A stretch of DNA of 64,000 nucleotides from Arthrobacter globiformis (GCF_030817195.1 NZ_JAUSYZ010000001.1:1364001-1428000), one strand, 5' to 3'. Shown: positions 17,173 to 25,309, counted from the first letter of the stretch. Made by a program: numbers and translations. Notes: a model not told the origin generated them from the letters alone.

Positions 17173-17544
17173 TTGTCCCAAATCATCCATGACCGGCAGG
17201 ATCAGCTGGAGCAGATCAACGCCGGGCTGCTTCAGGGCGAAACCGTCTACGCCGTCTACGACTGCATCGGAGTCGGCACCGGCTTCGTCGGCATTACCAA
17301 CATGCGAATCATCCTGCAGGACAAGAGCTTCGTGGGCAACAAGCTGGCCATCGTCTCTATCCCGTACAAGAACATCCGCTCCGTATCGATGCTGTCTAAC
17401 AAATCGATGCTTGGACGCTTTGCTTCTTCATCAAGCATCGGCATCGACACCGGCGGCAGTGTCAAAGAGGCCGACTTCCGCGGCGATGACAAAGCGAAGC
17501 ACGCGCACGACCTCATTCTCTGGAACATGTTGCAGTCAAGGTAG
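17173..17544 (+). CDS. Bacterial PH-domain (bPH)-like protein
   Basis: A 123-aa soluble protein starting with TTG after a clear AGGGGGA site. The pattern of strands ALL..GE.VYAVYDCIGVGTGFVG, then ITNMRIILQDKSF and VSIPYKNIRSVSMLSN followed by a C-terminal helix KHAHDLILWNMLQS is that of small PH-like proteins (YvbH/bPH class) that usually act at membranes or in complexes. Biochemical function is unknown. It ends 10 bp before a perfect terminator, so it closes the TM2-PH unit. Confidence 0.72.
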   Translation: MSQIIHDRQDQLEQINAGLLQGETVYAVYDCIGVGTGFVGITNMRIILQDKSFVGNKLAIVSIPYKNIRSVSMLSNKSMLGRFASSSSIGIDTGGSVKEADFRGDDKAKHAHDLILWNMLQSR

Positions 17545-17554
17545 GCAGTCCCTC

Positions 17555-17588
17555 TAGAAGGCGGCCGGTTTCCACCGGCCGCCTTCTA
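17555..17588 (+). terminator. 15-bp perfect terminator stem
   Basis: The arms 17555-17569 and 17574-17588 are perfectly complementary with loop TTCC (core GAAGGCGGCCGGT). It ends the TM2-PH transcript; no T-run beyond. Confidence 0.75.
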
Positions 17589-17724
17589 ATGGAGCGCCCG
17601 TGGTCCGGCCCGCCGGGGCGAACATTCCGTCCGCTATGTCGGCTGGCTCAGGATGCCGGGTAGACATGGACAATCATGATGTTGCTCCAACAGCTCTCTG
17701 CTATTACAGGTTTCGGAAGATGGA

Positions 17725-18168
17725 TCAGGCCAGCGGAAAGATGCCGATGAACCGGAAGAGGAGCGCGGCAAAGACGGCGAAGAACGGTATCAGGCAGCCC
17801 AGCGTGGCTCTCGTCTGGGAAGAGATGTGGAAAGACTCGTTGGGGTTGGCCGGGTTGTAGGCAACCTCTAAAGGCGAACCCGGTACCGCCTGCTTGCCAA
17901 ATGAATATTCGGATTCCCCTGTGAACGTCCTGCCATGCGGGTCGGAGAACTGGTACTTGGGCCAGAAGCGGCGGCTGTGCGTCATGTTGCCCGTGCCCCC
18001 GCTCCAGCCGGCCCGGCTGCCGGTCACGGTAGCCTGCACCCGGGGCCAATCGGCTGTCAGCTGCTGGTGCCGCCTGTCCTTCCTGACTACGTGAATGACT
18101 GAGTAGGCGGCACCGGCAACGAACAGCACCCAGATGGCGTACAGCACGATTTTCAAATGATCCCCCAA
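17725..18168 (-). CDS. DUF3592 membrane protein
   Basis: 147 aa with membrane segments near both ends (about 5-25 and 122-145) and an intervening 90-residue domain: RVQATVTGSRAGWSG..., YQFSDPHGRTFTGES, VAYNPANPNES. The motif (V/L)xVxYdPxNPxxA/S is diagnostic for DUF3592, a family of unknown function found in envelope proteins. The likely start is TTG (MGDHLKIV) at 18168 without a strong ribosome site. Monocistronic on the minus strand. Confidence 0.75.
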   Translation of the reverse strand: MGDHLKIVLYAIWVLFVAGAAYSVIHVVRKDRRHQQLTADWPRVQATVTGSRAGWSGGTGNMTHSRRFWPKYQFSDPHGRTFTGESEYSFGKQAVPGSPLEVAYNPANPNESFHISSQTRATLGCLIPFFAVFAALLFRFIGIFPLA

Positions 18169-18199
18169 GGTTCACCAAGCAGTATGCCAGCTGACTCCG

Positions 18200-18263
18200 C
18201 CGTCGGCAGCTCCGTAACTGCCCTTTTGCGGCCGCAAAACGGCAGTTACGGAGCAACCGACGG
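18200..18263. repeat. 64-bp palindrome downstream of the glycerophosphodiesterase gene
   Basis: Symmetric about 18231/18232: 7-bp outer arms (CCGTCGG), two mismatches, a 14-bp perfect arm GCTCCGTAACTGCC, one mismatch and an 8-bp core TTTTGCGG. It begins 6 bp after the stop of the minus-strand gene at 18269 and may work as its terminator. Its size and architecture resemble the 66-bp elements at 4737 and 5663, though the ends differ. Confidence 0.75.
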
Positions 18264-18268
18264 AAGTT

Positions 18269-19348
18269 CTAGCCAGCCACCGGGTAAGCCTTCGGCAGCT
18301 TCAGTCCGCGCTCGTCCATGAGGGTGCGCAGGCGGGTGGGGTAGTCGGTGATGATGCCGTCCACGCCGAGGTCCATCAGGCGCGCCATGTCGGTGGTGGT
18401 GTTGACGGTCCACGGGATGACGGGCAGGCCGAACTCGTGTGCTTCGCCAATCATCTTCGGGGTAACGGAGGCGAAAGCGGGGGAGACGACGTCGTAGCCC
18501 TGTGCCTTGGCCGCCTTGGCGAGGGAGCCGTCGTAGTCGTCGATGTCGATGCCGCCGAGCTCGGGCGCCGCGCCGGGCTTGCCCACCTGCAGCCACGCGT
18601 CGCCGCTGGACAGGGCCACGACCGGCAGCTGCGGGGCAATCTTCTTCGTGTAGTTCAGCGTGGACCAGTCGAACGACTGCACTGTGGTGCGCCCGGACAT
18701 GCCCGACATGTAGATCTCCGTGACTACGGCCTTGGTCAGCGCCACGGAACCCTCGCCGCCGGCCTGGCCGTCCTCCACCTTGGTCTCCACGTTGAAACGG
18801 ACCTTCTTCGCATCGAGGCCGCGGACCAGCTGGAACACATCCTTGAGCTCGGCGATGCGGTTGCCCTCGATGACGTCCTGCTCCGGGTAGCCGGCCAGCT
18901 GCTTGAAACCGCAGTCCAAGGTCTTGATCTGCGGCAGCGACAGGTCCGCCACACGGTCGCCGACATACGGGAACTCGGCGTCACCCGGGGTGGCGGGAGC
19001 GGTATCCGCGCACTTGTTGGCCTGAATCGTGTCGTCGTGCCAGACGACGACCTTGCCGTCCTCGGTCAGGTGCGTGTCCAGCTCGAGCGTGCTCACGCCC
19101 AGCTTCAGCGAGCTCGCGAACGCGGCCAGCGATTCCTCGGTCCACTCGCCGCGGCCGCCGCGGTGAGCCTGCAGGTCGAAGGAGCCATTGCGCTCGTTCG
19201 TCTTGATAGCGGACTCGGCAGTTCCTGCCGCGTTCGACGACGGCGAGCCGGCATCCGCCGCCGGGACGGCGAGAGCGGGACCCGCCGTTGAGGCAATCGC
19301 TGTGGTGAAAAGCGCGACGGCGGCTGCTGCGGTCAGGACTTTGCGCAT
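18269..19348 (-). CDS. Secreted glycerophosphodiester phosphodiesterase
   Basis: A 359-aa enzyme hydrolysing glycerophosphodiesters to glycerol-3-phosphate and an alcohol. A Sec signal peptide (MRKVLTAAAAVALFTTAIAS, AxA-type site near 26) sends it outside. The GDPD fold starts with DLQAHRGGRGEWTEES (catalytic His-Arg), then LELDTHLTEDGKVVVWHDDT with the Glu and Asp that bind the metal, and the second His in HDD. It ends with GIITDYPTRL, as usual in the family. It probably scavenges phosphate and glycerol from phospholipids or teichoic acids. A strong palindrome follows its stop. Confidence 0.92.
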   Translation of the reverse strand: MRKVLTAAAAVALFTTAIASTAGPALAVPAADAGSPSSNAAGTAESAIKTNERNGSFDLQAHRGGRGEWTEESLAAFASSLKLGVSTLELDTHLTEDGKVVVWHDDTIQANKCADTAPATPGDAEFPYVGDRVADLSLPQIKTLDCGFKQLAGYPEQDVIEGNRIAELKDVFQLVRGLDAKKVRFNVETKVEDGQAGGEGSVALTKAVVTEIYMSGMSGRTTVQSFDWSTLNYTKKIAPQLPVVALSSGDAWLQVGKPGAAPELGGIDIDDYDGSLAKAAKAQGYDVVSPAFASVTPKMIGEAHEFGLPVIPWTVNTTTDMARLMDLGVDGIITDYPTRLRTLMDERGLKLPKAYPVAG

Positions 19349-19536
19349 GGTTTTGGTTCCTCCCGGATGGCTGTGGCCGGCGCTGAGCCGCCGACCCGTT
19401 CACCCTAGGGAGGTCAAGTGGCGAACGGCATGCGGACAGGTGGCGGTGAGGTTAACGGCAGTGCCGGGACGCGTGGCAGGATCCAGCAGGCACATCTTCC
19501 ATCAGAATGGAGGAAGGAAAGACAGGAGGCTCAACC

Positions 19537-20082
19537 ATGACTGTCCTTGTTGCCTATGCGAGTGCCCTGGGTTCCACCCGGGAGATAGCCCAACACGTGG
19601 CCTCACGAATGGCGGTGGCCCTGGGCGAGGTCGAGTGCCGGTCCGTGGAGGAAGTCGAGTCTGTCGCCGGCTACGAGGCTGTGGTGATCGGTAGCGCAAT
19701 CCACAATCAGGCGTGGCTGCCCCCGGCCTTGCAGTTCCTCACACAGCATGCGCCCGAGCTCGCCAAACGGCCCGTCTGGGCCTTCAGCGTGGGGATGTCC
19801 GACGGCCTGCCAAAGCTGTTCCGCCAGCGCGGCGCGGCACTGCAACAGCAACGTCTGGAGGAAACGCAGTTCCAGGAAGTTCAGCTTCGCGGCCACACTG
19901 TTTTTTCCGGCGTTTACCAGGCCAGCCAGTTATCGGCGCCGCTTCGGGGGCTGTTCCGGCTCGCCGGCGGCCGCTTCGGAGATTTGCGCGACTGGGCGGC
20001 TGTCCACGCGTGGACGGATCAGGTGACAGCGGAACTCGCGAAACCTGCTTCATCCGCACCTTCTGGCACTGACCCGGCATAG
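19537..20082 (+). CDS. Flavodoxin-domain protein (HemG/flavodoxin_5-like)
   Basis: 181 aa with an N-terminal FMN phosphate loop VLVAYASALGSTREIAQHVA and a second loop VVIGSAIHNQAWLPPALQF. This is the flavodoxin fold as in menaquinone-dependent protoporphyrinogen oxidase (HemG) and the actinobacterial flavodoxin_5 proteins. There is no haem-biosynthesis gene nearby, so it may serve general redox transfer. AGGAGG lies 7 nt before the ATG at 19537; an in-frame ATG 30 bp upstream is less well placed. Confidence 0.82.
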   Translation: MTVLVAYASALGSTREIAQHVASRMAVALGEVECRSVEEVESVAGYEAVVIGSAIHNQAWLPPALQFLTQHAPELAKRPVWAFSVGMSDGLPKLFRQRGAALQQQRLEETQFQEVQLRGHTVFSGVYQASQLSAPLRGLFRLAGGRFGDLRDWAAVHAWTDQVTAELAKPASSAPSGTDPA

Positions 20083-20124
20083 TTTCTCCAGGCCCGGCAC
20101 CGTTTCGCCCGGCGTGCGCGCAGC

Positions 20125-21087
20125 CTACGGCAGCAAGGCGGTGACGAAGCCGCCCCGGGACTGGTCGGGGGTCGGCTGCTGCACGGGTGCCGGCCCGCCT
20201 GATCGGGCCAGGTCTGGTCCTGGAACGCCGGGTCTTGCCGCGTCGGGAGCGGCCAGCGACAGGACACGGCCATACATCGAACACAGCTCCTCAACGGTGT
20301 GTCCTGTGCAGCGCCAGCCCGCTGCTTCGAGCAGCTCCACCGGGTCCGGCGGATCGGCCCGCGCCAGCAGTTCGCTCATGGGCAGGCCCGTCTGCTCGCT
20401 GAACTCGCGCAGCTTGGCCTCGATGTCGTCAGTTTTGGGCAGGGCAACTGCCCGCTCAATTACCGCCCGCGAGCCTGGCGCTGACAACACCGCAACTTCG
20501 TCCAGCACTGCATGCTGGGCCGCAGCATCGAGGTACGGCAGCAGGCCTTCGAGGACCCAGGTGGTGGGCTGCGCCGGGTCAAAACCGGCAGCGAGGAGCC
20601 CTTCCCGCCACGGCACGGAAAGATCCGCAGCGAGGGTGATCAGTTCGCACTGAGGCTCCGCGGACAGCCGGCTCAGCACATGGGCCTTGAACTCCAGGAC
20701 GTTGGCGCTGTCGACCTCAATGACCCTGGCGCCGTCCGGCCACGCCAGCCGGAAGGCCCGGGTATCGAGCCCCGCGCCGAGAACCACTGTCTGCGTGGCG
20801 GCAGGGTCGGACTGCAGGAAGTCGTCGATGAACCTGGTCCGCATGCCGATGTAAATGGAAGCAAGCAGGAGAGGCTGCTGCAGGGGAGGAGCCTCCGCCG
20901 GTTCAGCTGGCCACACCGTCGGCAGGTCCAGATGAGAGCGGGCGGCCACCACCAAAGCTGCAGCGAACCGATCCGCCACGAGCGCGTCTGCCCGCGACGT
21001 CTCGACGGCACGGCCCGCCGCCACGGCCAGGGCCGCCAGCGGTAGCCCCTGGTCCTCAAGTTCGGTACTGCGTCCTTGCTCTGTCAC
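20125..21087 (-). CDS. Class I SAM-dependent methyltransferase (TIGR00027/LCM-like)
   Basis: 320 aa. The family of actinobacterial putative O-methyltransferases related to leucine carboxyl methyltransferase is indicated by TQTVVLGAGLDTRAFRL (SAM motif I), VIEVDSANVLEFK (acidic end of strand 2) and TTWVLEGLLPYL. The C-terminal 50 residues are Pro/Ala-rich and unordered. Substrates in this family are mostly unknown; some act in secondary metabolism. Upstream on the same strand lie a 50-codon ORF (57 bp away) and a HAD phosphatase, which may be co-transcribed. Confidence 0.87.
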   Translation of the reverse strand: MTEQGRSTELEDQGLPLAALAVAAGRAVETSRADALVADRFAAALVVAARSHLDLPTVWPAEPAEAPPLQQPLLLASIYIGMRTRFIDDFLQSDPAATQTVVLGAGLDTRAFRLAWPDGARVIEVDSANVLEFKAHVLSRLSAEPQCELITLAADLSVPWREGLLAAGFDPAQPTTWVLEGLLPYLDAAAQHAVLDEVAVLSAPGSRAVIERAVALPKTDDIEAKLREFSEQTGLPMSELLARADPPDPVELLEAAGWRCTGHTVEELCSMYGRVLSLAAPDAARPGVPGPDLARSGGPAPVQQPTPDQSRGGFVTALLP

Positions 21088-21144
21088 GCCTTACCCTCCC
21101 GTTCGCTGGTTCCCTTTCGGTGAGCCTACTCCGGGTGGCGCGTG

Positions 21145-21297
21145 TCAGAGCTGCGCGGCGCTGTCCCACCAGCCTTCCCACGCCACGGACGTGAGCTGGC
21201 CCTGGGGAAAATCGGTATTCGACCCGGCCTCTCCGAATGTTGAGTTCCCATCATTGGGCGAAGAATTGAAAAACAGGTTCAAGGTATTCCAAAGCAT
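21145..21297 (-). CDS. Unrecognised 50-aa peptide ORF, aromatic-rich
   Basis: ATG at 21297 with a good site (GAAAGGA, 7 nt upstream). The peptide starts MLWNTLNLFFNSSPNDGNST and ends LTSVAWEGWWDSAAQL. Four Trp and four Phe in 50 residues, an Asn/Ser/Gly-rich middle and acidic character are unusual. Codon third positions are about 70% G/C, which fits coding DNA. It has no signal peptide or Cys. It lies in the 320-bp gap between a HAD gene and a methyltransferase gene, same strand, 57 bp before the latter. I do not recognise it; a regulatory, antitoxin-like or precursor peptide are all possible. Confidence 0.5.
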   Translation of the reverse strand: MLWNTLNLFFNSSPNDGNSTFGEAGSNTDFPQGQLTSVAWEGWWDSAAQL

Positions 21298-21335
21298 GGC
21301 TAATTCCTTTCAATTGACCTGCGGATGACCCTCTC

Positions 21336-21404
21336 TCAGGTAGGAATTAGCGTAGCCACGGCATGTTTCACGGCGTCGACCCAACGTTTCGTTTGTGTAT
21401 CCAT
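21336..21404 (-). CDS. Possible 22-aa peptide ORF (MDTQTKRW...)
   Basis: ATG four bases after the HAD stop codon, reading MDTQTKRWVDAVKHAVATL and three more residues. The sequence would form an amphipathic cationic helix. The ribosome site is weak, so translation would depend on coupling to the HAD gene. Very short; may be chance. Confidence 0.22.
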   Translation of the reverse strand: MDTQTKRWVDAVKHAVATLIPT

Positions 21405-21408
21405 GTGC

Positions 21409-22140
21409 TCACACGGCAGCGCAGGACCTCTTCGTAGAACTGTCCGACGGGCGGCGGTTGGTCACGATCAGTGGCAGCAGGTCTGCGGGGGACGTGACAA
21501 CGGCTGCCGCCTGCGACGCTTCCCCGGCGTCCCCGTAGCCCCAGAGCGCGAATATTGTCGGGATTCCATGTTGGGCGGCTCCGGCGATGTCGTAGCTCCG
21601 GTCTCCGATCATTACGGGACTGGAGATGTCTACACCTTCGGATTGAAGGCGGAGCAGCAATTCGGCGACGACTTCTGCCTTGCTCGCTCTTCCGTCGCGG
21701 TCAGACGCCCCGCAGATGTTGATGAAGTGGCCTTCGATTCCAAACCTTCGTGCGAGTCTTACCGCTTGGTCCTCCACCTTGGATGTGGCGACAGCCATCG
21801 GCATGCCGGCCGAGTGCAGGTGGTCAAGCAGTTCAATGATCCCGTCGTATGGGCTGGATTGTTCAGCGCCGTGGTCGGCGTATGCCTTGCGGTAGTGTTG
21901 GAGGGCCCTTTGGGCGGTTATGTCGTCCAACTGTGAGACTGTTCTGAAGGACTCGATCATCGGCGGGCCGACGAATTGGCGCAGCTTTTCCATCGCGGGG
22001 ACCGGAGCGCCTACGGCTGCCAGGGCTCGGGCAGCACTTGCCGTAACGCCGGGTGCTGAATCCAGCAGCGTTCCGTCCATATCGAACAGGACGCAGCTAA
22101 TGCCGGTGAGAGCTGGGCGATCTTGCTGCAGAAGTGTCAT
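21409..22140 (-). CDS. HAD-family phosphatase (phosphoglycolate phosphatase-like)
   Basis: 243 aa, HAD subfamily IA. Motif I VLFDMDGTLLDS with the nucleophile and acid Asp, motif II in AVATSKVEDQAVRL (Ser/Thr), and motif IV PVMIGDRSYDIAGA are all complete. The cap helices carry YDGIIELLDHLHSAG. It dephosphorylates a small phosphometabolite, as Gph does with 2-phosphoglycolate, but specificity is not predictable. Start chosen at MTLLQQDRP (22140), because the motif I strand begins 15 residues later. It is divergent from the Lrp-type regulator, 73 bp apart. Confidence 0.88.
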   Translation of the reverse strand: MTLLQQDRPALTGISCVLFDMDGTLLDSAPGVTASAARALAAVGAPVPAMEKLRQFVGPPMIESFRTVSQLDDITAQRALQHYRKAYADHGAEQSSPYDGIIELLDHLHSAGMPMAVATSKVEDQAVRLARRFGIEGHFINICGASDRDGRASKAEVVAELLLRLQSEGVDISSPVMIGDRSYDIAGAAQHGIPTIFALWGYGDAGEASQAAAVVTSPADLLPLIVTNRRPSDSSTKRSCAAV

Positions 22141-22213
22141 TTTTGAGTGCTTTCGGTCGTGGAATTGGTTCGGTTCTGGCTGTGCCGGGGAAATTTTGGT
22201 GTGAAGGGTAGGC

Positions 22214-22681
22214 ATGGATCGAGTGAGTCTTGACCAGATAGACCAGAGGATTCTTGCGGAGCTAACGAAGAACGCTCGGATGAGCCACGCGGAGCTGGCG
22301 ACCAAGGTCCTGCTGTCGAGGAATGCCGTGCGCCAACGGATCGAACGGATGGAACGGCAAGGGTATATCCAGGGGTACACCATCGTTGCCGGCCCGCCGG
22401 GGCAGGGGTCGGTGTCCGCCTTCCTGATGGTTTACAGGAAGGACCGGGTGCGGGGGTCGGACGTCATCACCGTACTGCGGTCGATTCCGGAAGTGGTTTT
22501 GTGTGATGTCGTGAGCGGTGACTTTGATCTGCTGGTGAGGGTCGAGGCCCGGTCGCTGGAGAGGGTTCAGGAGATCTGGGAGCAGATTGCGGCCATTCCC
22601 GGCGTCGCGGACACGGTGACGGCCATGACGCTGTCCAGTTACATCAGGCGGGCCCCCGGAGGTGCCCGCGCCACCGAGTGA
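22214..22681 (+). CDS. Lrp/AsnC-family transcriptional regulator
   Basis: 155 aa. N-terminal winged HTH (LDQIDQRILAELTKNARMSH, then VRQRIERMERQGYIQGYTIV) and a C-terminal RAM effector domain (about 65-145: VVLCDVVSGDFDLLVRVEA). Such regulators sense amino acids. It ends 6 bp from the tail-to-tail aldehyde dehydrogenase gene, next to the homoserine dehydrogenase and permease genes, so these are likely targets. It is also divergent from the HAD gene, with which it shares a 73-bp promoter gap. Confidence 0.9.
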   Translation: MDRVSLDQIDQRILAELTKNARMSHAELATKVLLSRNAVRQRIERMERQGYIQGYTIVAGPPGQGSVSAFLMVYRKDRVRGSDVITVLRSIPEVVLCDVVSGDFDLLVRVEARSLERVQEIWEQIAAIPGVADTVTAMTLSSYIRRAPGGARATE

Positions 22682-22686
22682 AGCGA

Positions 22687-24099
22687 TCAGTTCCTGATGC
22701 AGACGACCTTTGGCTGGGTCATCTCCTCATACGCGAAATGGACGCCCTCCCTGCCCATGCTTCCGTACTTGGCCCCGCCGAACGGCATGCCGTCGAAGCG
22801 GTAATCAGAGGAGTCGTTGATCATGACGCCGCCTGCTTCGAGCTGTTGGGCCGCGTCCATGGCCCTGGCCAGGGAGTCGGTGAAGATGCCCGCATGAAGA
22901 CTGAACTCGATGGCGTTGGCGACTTCGATGGCCTCGTCGAATGTGCTGAACTGGCGGAACATGACCACGGGCCCGAAAACTTCCTGCTTCCACAGCCGGC
23001 TGTCCGTCGGGACCGCTTCCAGGACGGTCGGGTGAAGCACATTGCCGTCCGTGACATTGCCTGAAAGAAGGACAGCGCCGGCGCCGAGGGCCTCGTCCAG
23101 CTTGGTTTGGAGCTCATGCAGCGCAGCTGGGCTGATCATGGGCCCGACGTCCGTCCGTTCGTCGAAAGGATCTCCGGCAACCAACCTGGCCGTCGCCTCC
23201 AGGAAGCGCTGGCGGAACGCGCCGTACACCGGGGCGGCTATGAGAATCCGTTGCACCCCCACGCAGTTCTGGCCGGCGGCCCAAAATGCTCCGGAAACGC
23301 ACGATTCCACTGCATTTTCGATGTCCGCATCGTCCAGGACGATCACGGGTGCGTTTCCGCCGAGATCCATGGACAGCTTCTTCAAGCCCGCCGTGCGGGC
23401 AATGCTTTCACCCGTGGAAAACCCCCCGGTGAAGGACACCATCCGTACGTCCCGGGACCCGATGATTGTTTCGGCCACTTCCCGGCCGCCGTGGACAAGT
23501 GTGAGTGCCTCCGGCGGGAGCCCTGAGCTCACGAGGGCGTCCGCGAGCAGCTGGGCTGACAGCGGCGTCAGCGCAGAGGGTTTGAGAATCACGGCGTTTC
23601 CTCCGGCGATTGCCGGGCCGATCTTGTGCGCCACCAGGTTGAGGGGGTCGTTGAACGGGGTGATCGCGGCAATGATGCCCAGTGGTTCGCGCGAATACCA
23701 CCCGGTGCGGTCCTCTGAGCCTTCATAGGAGTCGAAGGGGATGACTTCGCCTGCGTTCCGGCGCGCTTCGGCAGCGGACAGACGGAGCGTGTTGACCGCG
23801 CGAAGCACTTCCTTCCGTGCCTGGCGGATCGTTTTCCCGGCCTCGGACACTATTGTTAGTGCGAACTCCTCGCTGCGCTGCTCGATCTCCGTTGCGGCAC
23901 CGTCCAGGATCTTCCCGCGTGCGGCGCGGGACAGGGCCCGTGCCTTTCGGGCGCCGACGCGGGCCGTTTCGATCACGGCCTTGCCGGCGGTGGCTCCGGT
24001 CAGCGAAACCGCGCCGACCACCCTGCCGTCGTAGGGGCTCGTCACGTCACGGAACTGTGGCAGCGCGGTTTCTGTCGAACACACTGTGGATTCAGGCAT
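22687..24099 (-). CDS. NAD(P)-dependent aldehyde dehydrogenase family protein
   Basis: 470 aa. ALDH fold with the substrate-side Asn motif ITPFNDPLNLVAHK, cofactor motif SFTGGFSTGESIA, and the nucleophile Cys in AAGQNCVGVQRI. The position of the general-base Glu (normally ELGG) reads SMDLGGNAP, so Asp replaces Glu. Its start overlaps the end of the homoserine dehydrogenase gene by 8 bp, with GGAGGT 10 nt upstream. Coupled to homoserine dehydrogenase, oxidation of aspartate semialdehyde to aspartate is a plausible role (inference); succinate-semialdehyde dehydrogenase is the alternative. Confidence 0.86.
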   Translation of the reverse strand: MPESTVCSTETALPQFRDVTSPYDGRVVGAVSLTGATAGKAVIETARVGARKARALSRAARGKILDGAATEIEQRSEEFALTIVSEAGKTIRQARKEVLRAVNTLRLSAAEARRNAGEVIPFDSYEGSEDRTGWYSREPLGIIAAITPFNDPLNLVAHKIGPAIAGGNAVILKPSALTPLSAQLLADALVSSGLPPEALTLVHGGREVAETIIGSRDVRMVSFTGGFSTGESIARTAGLKKLSMDLGGNAPVIVLDDADIENAVESCVSGAFWAAGQNCVGVQRILIAAPVYGAFRQRFLEATARLVAGDPFDERTDVGPMISPAALHELQTKLDEALGAGAVLLSGNVTDGNVLHPTVLEAVPTDSRLWKQEVFGPVVMFRQFSTFDEAIEVANAIEFSLHAGIFTDSLARAMDAAQQLEAGGVMINDSSDYRFDGMPFGGAKYGSMGREGVHFAYEEMTQPKVVCIRN

Positions 24100-25144
24100 T
24101 TGCGGATACCTCCGTCCTGGCTGCGTGCATGGCGATGATGTCAGAGAGCAGCGCATAGGCGGTCTCCACGCGCCCGGCTCCCGGTCCGGAGATGGTTACA
24201 GCGCCCAGAAGATCGGTCTCGAAGGACAGTGCATTGGTCGCGCCGGAAACCCCGGCCAGCCCATGATCAAGGGGGAGCGCTACAGGGGATACGCCTGCAG
24301 TCACGGACCCGTCCGGATTTCGTCGTGCCGCGCCGACGAGCTTCCAGCGGCGCCCCGCGCGGGCTGCCTTCCGAAGATCTTCCGGCGTCACTCTCGAAAT
24401 CCCCTGCCGATGAACGTCCTTGAGCTCTATGCCGGCGTCCAGCAGTTCGTTGGCGAGGATGAGGACCTTGAGCTGAACGTCGTAGCCCTCGATGTCGGCT
24501 GCGGGGTTTGCTTCGGCGTAGCCGAGTTCCTGCGCATCCTTAAGGGCAGCGTCGAAGTCCATACCGTCTTCCATCCGCCCGAGCACATAGTTACTGGTGC
24601 CGTTGAGGATTCCTTCGAAGCCGTTCAGTTTCAGCCCCGCGAACATCTTCTTGGCCAGGCGGATGACGGGAGTGCCGCTCATGACGGCGCCCTCGAACTC
24701 GAAGTGCACGCCGTTCTGTTCGGCAAGGGAGCTCAGCTCGGCGCCGCGGAGGGCAACCGGGCCCTTGTTTGTGGTGCAGACGCTCTTGCCGGATTCGAGT
24801 GCCCAGCGCACATGTGAAACTGCCGGCTCGCCGTCGTCGGGATTGGTGAAGGTGGCCTCGCAGATAATGTCAGCTGGGCAGTTGCGGATCACGGCTTCGT
24901 TGTTGGTGTCGGCGGATCCGCCGTACGCTGCAAAGGTTTCATTGTCGCCGCCCAGTTTCAGGGCAACGGAGAGGTCCACGCCTTCAGGCTGGACCAGGGA
25001 TCCGAGACGCAGGTCGGTGATGGCGACGACCCGAAGGCCGAAGCCCAGTTCGGAACGGAGTCTCTCACCACGGGTATTGATCAGTTCGGCCAGCGTCCTG
25101 TTGACGCCGCCGAAGCCGATCAGCGCAATGTCGTAGGTGGTCAT
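24092..25144 (-). CDS. Homoserine dehydrogenase-like protein without ACT domain
   Basis: A 350-aa NAD(P)-dependent oxidoreductase interconverting homoserine and aspartate semialdehyde. Rossmann loop IGFGGVNRTLAELI at the N-terminus, TTNKGPVALRG, and the family core EGILNGTSNYVLGRME plus EANPAADIEGYD with the catalytic Lys further on (VQLKVLILANE). The C-terminal ACT feedback domain of biosynthetic enzymes is missing, so it is shorter than the usual 430 aa. With an aldehyde dehydrogenase translationally coupled and a permease divergent, a catabolic homoserine role is likely rather than biosynthesis. Confidence 0.86.
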   Translation of the reverse strand: MTTYDIALIGFGGVNRTLAELINTRGERLRSELGFGLRVVAITDLRLGSLVQPEGVDLSVALKLGGDNETFAAYGGSADTNNEAVIRNCPADIICEATFTNPDDGEPAVSHVRWALESGKSVCTTNKGPVALRGAELSSLAEQNGVHFEFEGAVMSGTPVIRLAKKMFAGLKLNGFEGILNGTSNYVLGRMEDGMDFDAALKDAQELGYAEANPAADIEGYDVQLKVLILANELLDAGIELKDVHRQGISRVTPEDLRKAARAGRRWKLVGAARRNPDGSVTAGVSPVALPLDHGLAGVSGATNALSFETDLLGAVTISGPGAGRVETAYALLSDIIAMHAARTEVSANA

Positions 25145-25272
25145 GGTGCTCCTTCAGTCAGGTACATCGGTCCTCCAATGCTGACCGCATTCCATGTCCG
25201 TCAGCGCATGTGATTGTGACCAAAAAGCAGGGCGAACTGACCATCCGCCTGCCGATTCGGCATGTACGTCGG

Positions 25273-25285
25273 ACGTAACTTACGT
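25273..25285. promoter_or_regulatory. 13-bp palindrome ACGTAA-C-TTACGT in the divergent promoter region
   Basis: Perfect 6-1-6 inverted repeat between the minus-strand homoserine dehydrogenase gene (start 25144) and the plus-strand permease (start 25441). Likely an operator of one of the neighbouring regulators (Lrp or IclR type). Confidence 0.45.
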
Positions 25286-25287
25286 TC

Positions 25288-25309
25288 AACATAGACATGT
25301 AGAGATGTT
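25288..25309. promoter_or_regulatory. Inverted repeat AACAT-N12-ATGTT
   Basis: Three bases after the ACGTAA palindrome. The spacing brings the half-sites about two helical turns apart, as for a dimeric regulator. A related AT-rich palindrome occurs at 29969-29982 in front of mmuM. Confidence 0.35.
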
